A stretch of 64,000 nucleotides of DNA, from NCBI GenBank assembly GCA_903876795.1, contig CAIRBK010000083.1, positions 62,001 through 126,000 of the forward strand. Reading direction: 5' to 3'. Below are positions 55,288-64,000 of this stretch, in pieces. How positions within the stretch are numbered: position 1 is the stretch's first letter; the number at the start of each line of letters is the position of its first letter. A model generated the notes under the pieces. The model worked only from the letters and a program-made list of their open reading frames with translations, did not search any database and was not told the origin of the DNA. The position numbers and the translations under genes are program-made. This DNA comes from an uncultured Verrucomicrobiota bacterium. GTDB taxonomy: Bacteria; Verrucomicrobiota; Verrucomicrobiia; Opitutales; Opitutaceae.

Positions 55288-55353
55288 GTGTGGCCACGCC
55301 CGTCCCCGGGCGTTTGTTCGAGGGCGCGCATCCGGGGACGGACGCGGCTACAC
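55288..55353. repeat. interspersed palindromic repeat A, best-preserved copy
   Basis: Ends GTGTGGCCACGCCCGTCCCC and GGGGACGGACGCGGCTACAC; they match as an inverted repeat in 19 of 22 positions including the flanking GG/CC. Total 66 bases. It is in the 281-base gap between the dehydrogenase and ptsI. Other copies are at 11095, 17226 and 18111. Confidence 0.65.
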
Positions 55354-55431
55354 CTGAATCGCGCTCAGCTACGAGGTGGCGTGTCCTCGTGGCCGGATTC
55401 CAACTGCGTTTGCCAGGTTGCTCGCCGCCGC

Positions 55432-57201
55432 TCAGGCCGACTTGACCCGCGCCCGGCTGAACTCTTCGCAGAGGGCGAGGATTTCGGCGGCGGTCGTGAG
55501 TTGGAGGGCGTCGGCGGCGAGTTTCCGGGCGTCGCTGAGCTTCATGGAACGGATCAGGTATTTCACCGCCGGGATGAGCGGGGGTGCCATGCTCAGTTCG
55601 TCCACGCCGAGCCCGAGCAGGAGGGGCGCGTAGACCGCGTCGCCGGCCATCTCGCCGCACACGCTGACCTTGATCTTCTGTTTGTGCGCTTCGGTGACGA
55701 CGGAGTTGAGCGTGCGGATGACCGCCGGGTGCGCGGGTTCGTAGAGGTGCGCGATGCGGTCGTTTACCCGGTCGATCGCCAGGAGGTACTGGATGAGGTC
55801 GTTGGTCCCGATGCTGAAGAAGTCGCAGTCCTTGGCGAGCAGGTCGGCGGTGGTCGCGGCGCTCGGGATCTCGATCATGGTGCCGACCTGAAGCTCGGCG
55901 TTGAACGGGATTTTCTTGGACTTCAGCTCCTCCTTGCACTCGGCGAGCACGGCGTTGGCGCGGGCCAGTTCCTCGCGTCCGCTGATCATCGGATACATCA
56001 GGCGGATGTCGCCGTGGGCGCTGGCGCGGAGCACGGCGCGGAGCTGGTCCTTGAAAATCTCCGGGTTGGCGAGGCAGAAGCGGATGGCGCGATAGCCAAG
56101 GAAGGGGTTGTCCTCCTTCGGGAAAAGGTGGGCCTGGCCGGCCATGGGTTTGTCGCCGCCGATGTCCAGGGAGCGGATGACGACGGAGGAGGGGGCGAGG
56201 GCCTCGGCGACGCTCTTGTAAGCCTGGTATTGCTGCTCCTCGGTGGGGATGGTGCTCGAGCCGAGGTAGAGAAACTCGGTGCGGAAGAGACCCACGCCGT
56301 CCGCGAAGTATTCCTTCACGAGCGAGGTCTCATCGACCTTCTCGATGTTGGCGCGCAGGGTGACCGCGACGCCGTCGAGGGTGACGGCCGGGCGGCGGTT
56401 GGCCTCGAGCAGGCGCTGCTCGTGGCCTTTTTTCTGAAGCTGGATCTGGCCGTAGCGGAAAAGCGTCTGCTGGCTGGGATTGATGACCACCGCGCCTTCA
56501 TAGCCATCGACCAGCAGCCAGTCCCCGGACTGGATCTGCCTGGTGAGGTCGCGCAGGCCGACCACGGCGGGCACTTTCATCGAGCGGGCCACGATGACGG
56601 CGTGGCTGGTCTTGCTGCCGGAATCGGTGACAATCGCGAGCGCTTGGGAACGGTCGATGCCGGCGGCGTCCGACGGCGAGATGTCGTTGGCCACCACCAC
56701 GCGTTTATCGACGAGCTGGCTGAGGCTCTGGCTGGAATGGCCTAGCAGGTTGTGCAAGACGCGCTGCGCGACGTCGCGGATGTCGGTCGCGCGTTCCCGC
56801 AGGTATTCGTCGTCGATCTCGGCAAACGCCTTTATGTAGCGCTGGGAGATTTTATTGAAACAGCTCTCGATGTTTTTGCCGGTGTTCTCGAACTCGCGAA
56901 TCGTCTCGGAAATCAGCGCCTGGTCCTCGAGGACCAGCAGGTGGGCGTCGAAAATCTGGGCCTCGTCAGACCCGAGGTTTTTATCCACCGCCGCCATGAT
57001 TTTCTGGATCTGCTGGCGGGTAGCGAGGAGGGCTTGTTCGAAGCGCACGATCTCCTCGGCCTGCTTGTCCGGCTCGATATCGTAGGACGGGACTTCGAGA
57101 TCGCTTTGGATATACAGAAACGCCTGGCCGTAGGTGATTCCCTGCGAGGCGGATATGCCTTGCACCAGGGTCTCGGTCTTAGCGCGTTTATCCGTGGGCA
57201 T
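55432..57201 (-). CDS. ptsI: phosphoenolpyruvate-protein phosphotransferase (PTS enzyme I)
   Basis: 589 residues, normal length. The N-terminal region has VQGISASQGITYGQAF; the phosphorylated histidine is in SGSKTSHAVIVARSM. The PEP-binding domain has GVGLFRTEFLYLGS and FFSIGTNDLIQYLLAIDRVN; CGEMAGDAVYAPLLLGLG is near the C-terminus. It transfers phosphate from PEP to HPr. No HPr or sugar-specific enzyme II is in the window. Confidence 0.93.
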   Translation of the reverse strand: MPTDKRAKTETLVQGISASQGITYGQAFLYIQSDLEVPSYDIEPDKQAEEIVRFEQALLATRQQIQKIMAAVDKNLGSDEAQIFDAHLLVLEDQALISETIREFENTGKNIESCFNKISQRYIKAFAEIDDEYLRERATDIRDVAQRVLHNLLGHSSQSLSQLVDKRVVVANDISPSDAAGIDRSQALAIVTDSGSKTSHAVIVARSMKVPAVVGLRDLTRQIQSGDWLLVDGYEGAVVINPSQQTLFRYGQIQLQKKGHEQRLLEANRRPAVTLDGVAVTLRANIEKVDETSLVKEYFADGVGLFRTEFLYLGSSTIPTEEQQYQAYKSVAEALAPSSVVIRSLDIGGDKPMAGQAHLFPKEDNPFLGYRAIRFCLANPEIFKDQLRAVLRASAHGDIRLMYPMISGREELARANAVLAECKEELKSKKIPFNAELQVGTMIEIPSAATTADLLAKDCDFFSIGTNDLIQYLLAIDRVNDRIAHLYEPAHPAVIRTLNSVVTEAHKQKIKVSVCGEMAGDAVYAPLLLGLGVDELSMAPPLIPAVKYLIRSMKLSDARKLAADALQLTTAAEILALCEEFSRARVKSA

Positions 57202-57242
57202 ATAAACATCCCGTCCGGTCGGGGTGACGTTGGGATGACCAA

Positions 57243-57286
57243 CGATAACGACCCGGGCTCACACCGGGTCAACTCGCTTTTGTCAA
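57243..57286 (-). promoter_or_regulatory. candidate promoter and hairpin upstream of ptsI
   Basis: On the minus strand TTGACC (57272-57267) lies 18 bases before TTATCG (57248-57243), and a TTGACA is at 57286-57281. A perfect 7-bp stem GACCCGG/CCGGGTC (57250-57270) overlaps the spacer. Elements match sigma-70 only loosely. Confidence 0.35.
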
Positions 57287-57317
57287 TGGTTGTTAACTTT
57301 ATGAAGACAGGTGTCGC

Positions 57318-58223
57318 TCACGCCAGCCGCGTCTCGGCGACAAACGCATCCGGTCCCCAGCATTCGCGGATTTTGCCGGTGATCGCGGCGACCGGAGCGG
57401 TTTCCGGCAGCAGGGCAAAACACGCGCTGCCGCTGCCGCTCATGCGTGGTTGCAGGCCGAAGTCTTCCCGCAACCGATCAAGCAGGACGGGCAGCGCCAC
57501 AAACTTGGAGAACGCCGGCGCCTCCATGTTGTTGAAAAGCAGCTCCTCGGCCGGCGCCGTGGCATGGTCTATCCAGCCTTCGACCAACGCCTCCGCCTCC
57601 CTCGCCGGCAGGTAACCGGTCGGCGCGCCGGCCGCCAGTTGTTGATAGGCCCAAGCCGTGCCAATGCAGAAGGCGGGTTTGAAAATCAGCACCGGTCGGC
57701 CCCGCAACCGGTCCGCCGCCTGGGGCGGCAGCGGCTGCACTTGCTCGCCGCGACCACGCATCACCACCGGTCCGCCCGATAAAAACAACGCGCAGTCCGA
57801 GCCGATCTGCGCCGCGACCGCAGTCAGCGCTTCCAACGAGAGCGGCGCGCCCGCAAGCTGGTTCAAGGCCAGCAGGGCCGTGGTGGCGTTGCTGCTGCCC
57901 CCGCCCAGCCCGGCACCCGTCGGGATGCGTTTTTGCAGGGAAAAATGCGCCCCGCCCTTCCAGTGCGCGACCGCGGCGAAGGCCCGCGCGGCCCGCAACA
58001 CGAGGTTGCGCTCGTCGATCTCCAGCGCCGGCTCGTCGCATTCCAGCGAGAATCCGTGCGCGCGAGGCTCGACCGTGAGCGTATCGCCGAACTCCACCGG
58101 CGCGACCACCGAGACGAGATCGTGGAAACCATCCGCCCTCCGGCCTGTGATGGCCAGAAAGAGGTTCAACTTGGCGGGACTGGGCAGGACGATGCTCACG
58201 GGGTGATAATCAAATGAATGCAT
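57318..58223 (-). CDS. ispE: 4-diphosphocytidyl-2-C-methyl-D-erythritol kinase
   Basis: 301 residues of the GHMP kinase fold: PSPAKLNLFLAITGRRADGFHDL at the start, PTGAGLGGGSSNATTALLAL (the ATP loop) and MSGSGSACFALL near the end. It catalyses the third cytidyl-sugar step of the MEP pathway. ispD and ispF are nearby on the other strand. Confidence 0.93.
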   Translation of the reverse strand: MHSFDYHPVSIVLPSPAKLNLFLAITGRRADGFHDLVSVVAPVEFGDTLTVEPRAHGFSLECDEPALEIDERNLVLRAARAFAAVAHWKGGAHFSLQKRIPTGAGLGGGSSNATTALLALNQLAGAPLSLEALTAVAAQIGSDCALFLSGGPVVMRGRGEQVQPLPPQAADRLRGRPVLIFKPAFCIGTAWAYQQLAAGAPTGYLPAREAEALVEGWIDHATAPAEELLFNNMEAPAFSKFVALPVLLDRLREDFGLQPRMSGSGSACFALLPETAPVAAITGKIRECWGPDAFVAETRLA

Positions 58224-58306
58224 GAAGGCTGGTAAGCGCCAATCCCGATGCCGAAAGAATTTTCTTCCGATTCACGCATATTAGATTGGATTGGAGCCCT
58301 CACATC

Positions 58307-59005
58307 ATGCCTTGCGATCTGATTCTCGCCCTCGACGTTCCCTCCCGTGACTCAGCCGCCCCGATCCTCCGCCAGCTGCGCGGAGAGCTCCGCTGGGTAA
58401 AAATCGGCCTCCAGATGTTCACCGCCTACGGCCCCGATTATGTGAAGGCCGTCGCCGACGAGGGCTTCAACATCTTCCTTGATCTCAAGCTCCACGACAT
58501 CCCCAACACCGTCGCCAAGGCCGTCGAGTCCCTCGCCCCGCTGCCCATCGGCATGCTCACCCTGCACACCTCCGGCGGACGCGAAATGATGACCTACGCC
58601 CGCAAGGCCCAACTCGCCTCCAAACCCGACCTGCTCCTGCTCGGCGTCACCGTGCTCACCTCGATGGACGCCGCCGGCCTGGGCGAACTCGGCGTCTCCG
58701 TCCCGCCCGAGGCCCAAGTCGCCCGTCTCGGCCAACTCGCCGCCGACTCCGGCCTCACCGGGCTCGTCTGCTCGCCGCTCGAGGTCGGTCTGCTCCGTCA
58801 AAAACTGCCTGCCGGCATCCAACTCGTCACACCGGGGATCCGCCCAGCCGGCGAGGCCGGTGGCGATGACCAGAAGCGCATCATGACGCCCGCCGACGCC
58901 GCCCGCGCCGGCTCCAGTTACATTGTCGTAGGCCGACCGATCTTGAATGCCAAGGACCCGGTCGCCGCCACCCGCGCCATCCTAGCCGACCTTCGATCCG
59001 CCTGA
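58307..59005 (+). CDS. pyrF: orotidine 5'-phosphate decarboxylase
   Basis: Start ATG at 58307 (MPCDLILALDVPSRD), 232 residues. FLDLKLHDIPNTVAKAV is the catalytic DxKxxD-type motif, and LVTPGIRPAGEAGGDDQKR is the phosphate-binding segment. It makes UMP. The adjacent ispD is 31 bases downstream. Confidence 0.94.
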   Translation: MPCDLILALDVPSRDSAAPILRQLRGELRWVKIGLQMFTAYGPDYVKAVADEGFNIFLDLKLHDIPNTVAKAVESLAPLPIGMLTLHTSGGREMMTYARKAQLASKPDLLLLGVTVLTSMDAAGLGELGVSVPPEAQVARLGQLAADSGLTGLVCSPLEVGLLRQKLPAGIQLVTPGIRPAGEAGGDDQKRIMTPADAARAGSSYIVVGRPILNAKDPVAATRAILADLRSA

Positions 59006-59036
59006 TCCCTTTCAAATCGTAAATCCCCCAAAAACC

Positions 59037-59717
59037 ATGCCCCGCACCGCCGCCATCCTCCTCGCCGCCGGAAGCGGCCAACGCATGAACGGAACCGTCG
59101 AGGACAAGATCCTCGCCCCCCTCGGCGGTCGCCCCTTGTTCGTGCACTCCGCCACCGCCTTCGCCGAAAGCGGCGTGGCCGACTTCTACGTCATCGTTTA
59201 CCGCGACCAGAAGCAGATGCTCGAGCTCTCCGCCTACGCGCCGACTCCCGCCCTCTTCGTGCCCGGAGGCGCCGAGCGCCAGGACTCCGTCGCCGCCGCC
59301 CTCGCCGCGCTTCCGCCCGACATCGGCAAAGTCTTCATCCACGACTGCGCCCGCCCCTTTGTCCGCGTCGAACAACTTATCGCCCTCCACAAAATCGTCC
59401 TGCGCGAGGACGCCGTGGTCCTCGCCCACCGCGTCACCGACACCATCAAAGAGCACCGCGCCGGCGGACACCTCAAGTCCCTCAAGCGTGACAAGCTCTG
59501 GGCCATGGAGACGCCTCAGGTCTTCGCCCGCGACCTCATCGTCGCCGCCTACGCCAAGGTCGCCAAAAAGAAGCTCGGCATCACCGACGACGCCGCCGCC
59601 GTGGAGCTCCTCAAGCACCCCGTCGCCCTTCTCGAAAACCCCCACCCCAACCCCAAGCTCACCACCCCCGCCGACCTGCCCTGGTTCGAGTATCTGCTCA
59701 CCCGGCCTCAGTCATGA
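59037..59717 (+). CDS. ispD: 2-C-methyl-D-erythritol 4-phosphate cytidylyltransferase
   Basis: 226 residues. AILLAAGSGQRMNGTVEDK is the nucleotide-binding start, FIHDCARPFV is the conserved catalytic aspartate and arginine segment, and AMETPQVFARDLI is standard in IspD. It uses CTP. Its stop overlaps the start of ispF (ATGA). Confidence 0.93.
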   Translation: MPRTAAILLAAGSGQRMNGTVEDKILAPLGGRPLFVHSATAFAESGVADFYVIVYRDQKQMLELSAYAPTPALFVPGGAERQDSVAAALAALPPDIGKVFIHDCARPFVRVEQLIALHKIVLREDAVVLAHRVTDTIKEHRAGGHLKSLKRDKLWAMETPQVFARDLIVAAYAKVAKKKLGITDDAAAVELLKHPVALLENPHPNPKLTTPADLPWFEYLLTRPQS

Positions 59718-60196
59718 CGAACCTCCGCATCGGCCACGGTTACGACATCCACCGCATCGTCGCCGGCCGTCCGATGGTGCTCGGCGGCGTGCGTTTCGAG
59801 ACCGACTACGGCCTCGACGGCCACTCCGACGCCGACGCCCTCACCCACGCGATTTGCGACGCCTTGCTCGGAGCCGCCGCCCTGCCCGACATCGGCCACT
59901 TTTTCCCCAACACCGATCCGGCCTACAAAAACATCGACTCCCAGGTCCTGCTCCAGCGGGTCGTGGCCGAACTCGCCCGCCTCGGCTGGCGCATCGTCAA
60001 CCTCGACGCCTCCGTCATCGCCGAGAAACCCAAGATCTACCCGCGCCTCGCCGAAATGAAGGCCGCCCTCGCCCGCTCGACGGGCCTCGACGTGTCACAA
60101 ATCGGCCTCAAGGCCACCACCAACGAGGGCGTCGACCAGATCGGCCAGGGCCTCGCCATCGCCGCCCACGCTGTCGCGCTCATTTACAAAACCTAG
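59714..60196 (+). CDS. ispF: 2-C-methyl-D-erythritol 2,4-cyclodiphosphate synthase
   Basis: 160 residues. GHGYDIHRI gives metal ligands, HSDADALTHAICDALLGA the third ligand and DIGHFFPNTD the conserved loop; TTNEGVDQIGQG is the C-terminal motif. It closes the cyclodiphosphate. It is translationally coupled to ispD. Confidence 0.95.
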   Translation: MTNLRIGHGYDIHRIVAGRPMVLGGVRFETDYGLDGHSDADALTHAICDALLGAAALPDIGHFFPNTDPAYKNIDSQVLLQRVVAELARLGWRIVNLDASVIAEKPKIYPRLAEMKAALARSTGLDVSQIGLKATTNEGVDQIGQGLAIAAHAVALIYKT

Positions 60197-60220
60197 CCGC
60201 CTTCGCCCCGTCCGCTGCAC

Positions 60221-63277
<3,057 letters not shown>

Positions 63278-63334
63278 CGCGACAATGACGCTTATTCGCG
63301 CATAACGATAACCCAACCAACCAGAAAGTCCGAC

Positions 63335-64000
63335 ATGAGCACCAAGCCAAACCAAGTAGACAGTTCCGTCGCGGCTCCGTTTGCGCACGGCACCTCATGG
63401 GTGCGCGTGGATTTTCATCTGCACACCAAGGCGGATGGCGAATTCAAGTATGAGGGCGATCCGGAATACTACAACAGCGCCTACGTGGACGCCTTGAGTG
63501 CCGCAGGAATTCGCATAGGTTTGATTACCAACCACAATAAATTCGATTTTACCGAATTCAAGGCGCTGCGCTCCACCGCCCAGAAAAAGGGCGTTTGTTT
63601 GCTGCCCGGTGTCGAGCTTTCCGTCGGAGACGGGCGGGCGGGCATCCACGTTCTGCTCGTTTTCGGGGATGCATGGCTCGAAGGAGGGCAAGACTATATA
63701 AATCCATTCCTGGGAACGATGTTTCCTGGGAAAACCAAGGATGAATACGAGCAGGAGAACGGAAGCAGTGAAAAGACCCTGCTCCAAACAATTGAAATAC
63801 TCGACGGACTCTCACGTGACTACTTCATCATTTGCGCCCATGTAGAGGAACCCAAGGGTGCTTGGCATGAGCTAGGCATGGGCAAACTCGCCGATTGGAA
63901 AGAAAAACGTTACGACTCCTTACGGGAGCATACCCTCGGCTTTCAGAAAGTTCGTTCGTTCAATAAACTTCAGGAGGCCGCGAAGCCTTGTCGGGCCAAG
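63335..64000 (+). CDS. PHP-domain protein, N-terminal part (possibly TrlF-like), runs off the window
   Basis: An open frame from the ATG at 63335 to the end (222 codons, no stop). VRVDFHLHTKADG has the H-x-H of the PHP metal site; TNHNKFDFTEFKAL and LLPGVELSVGDGR follow in typical PHP order (a second histidine, then E). IICAHVEEPKGAW gives a further histidine. Restriction loci often carry PHP-containing ATPases of the TrlF kind; the ATPase part would be beyond the window. It is 57 bases after hsdR and less GC-rich than the genes before it. Confidence 0.7.
   Translation, partial: MSTKPNQVDSSVAAPFAHGTSWVRVDFHLHTKADGEFKYEGDPEYYNSAYVDALSAAGIRIGLITNHNKFDFTEFKALRSTAQKKGVCLLPGVELSVGDGRAGIHVLLVFGDAWLEGGQDYINPFLGTMFPGKTKDEYEQENGSSEKTLLQTIEILDGLSRDYFIICAHVEEPKGAWHELGMGKLADWKEKRYDSLREHTLGFQKVRSFNKLQEAAKPCRAK

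Overview
The window looks like one chromosomal segment of a high-GC Gram-negative bacterium of the Verrucomicrobia/Opitutaceae type. This is inferred from the gene repertoire (outer-membrane porin, O-antigen-type sugar genes, MEP isoprenoid genes, HemF/HemE/HemY haem genes, cytochrome bd) and from short palindromic repeats scattered between and inside genes. It is not proven by a marker gene. There is no rRNA and no CRISPR array.

Layout. (1) 1-10,074, all on the minus strand and visibly AT-rich at the left end: a surface-polysaccharide locus with glycosyltransferases, SAM methyltransferases, a Wzy-like polymerase, a hexapeptide acyltransferase, a Wzx-like flippase and a CDP-paratose 2-epimerase-like enzyme. 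A decayed IS30 transposase lies in the middle. (2) 10,081-18,190: a CDP-3,6-dideoxyhexose precursor cassette (rfbF, rfbG, rfbH plus RmlC-like epimerase and RmlD-like reductase), interrupted by a MNT/HEPN toxin-antitoxin pair that sits between two direct repeats. The cassette is flanked by an intact GbsR/MarR-like regulator on one side and a wrecked paralogue of it on the other; both keep the same 18-bp operator-like palindrome. (3) 18,273-33,089: a long, mostly gap-free sulfur-assimilation region on the minus strand. It holds an Rrf2 regulator, a YezD-like protein, an OprP-type porin, two sulfate-binding proteins, two CysT/CysW permease pairs, one CysA ATPase, CysK, a cysteine-tRNA-like gene with an abnormal anticodon loop, two M14-like proteins (one with all metal ligands replaced), a DUF3604/PHP-type protein and a rhodanese. 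(4) 33,296-49,439: housekeeping and respiration: rhodanese-DUF2892, RlmI-like methyltransferase, RF3, a PstS-like/chemoreceptor pair, cydAB, a D,D-carboxypeptidase, a zinc/manganese ABC importer and the hemF-hemE-hemY cluster, in which hemY carries a frameshift. (5) 49,515-60,196: ileS, a TraR/DksA-like protein, lspA, a beta-hydroxyacid dehydrogenase, ptsI, ispE, pyrF, ispD and ispF. (6) 60,221-64,000: a type I restriction subunit HsdR followed by the start of a PHP-domain protein, probably the edge of a defence locus that continues past the window.

The most unusual items are the tRNA-Cys-like gene inside the cysteine/sulfate operon, the live/dead M14 pair in the same operon, repeats inserted in frame into rfbH and hsdR (the two hsdR copies show compensatory changes), the repeat-bracketed toxin-antitoxin cassette, and the duplicated-then-decayed regulator block.
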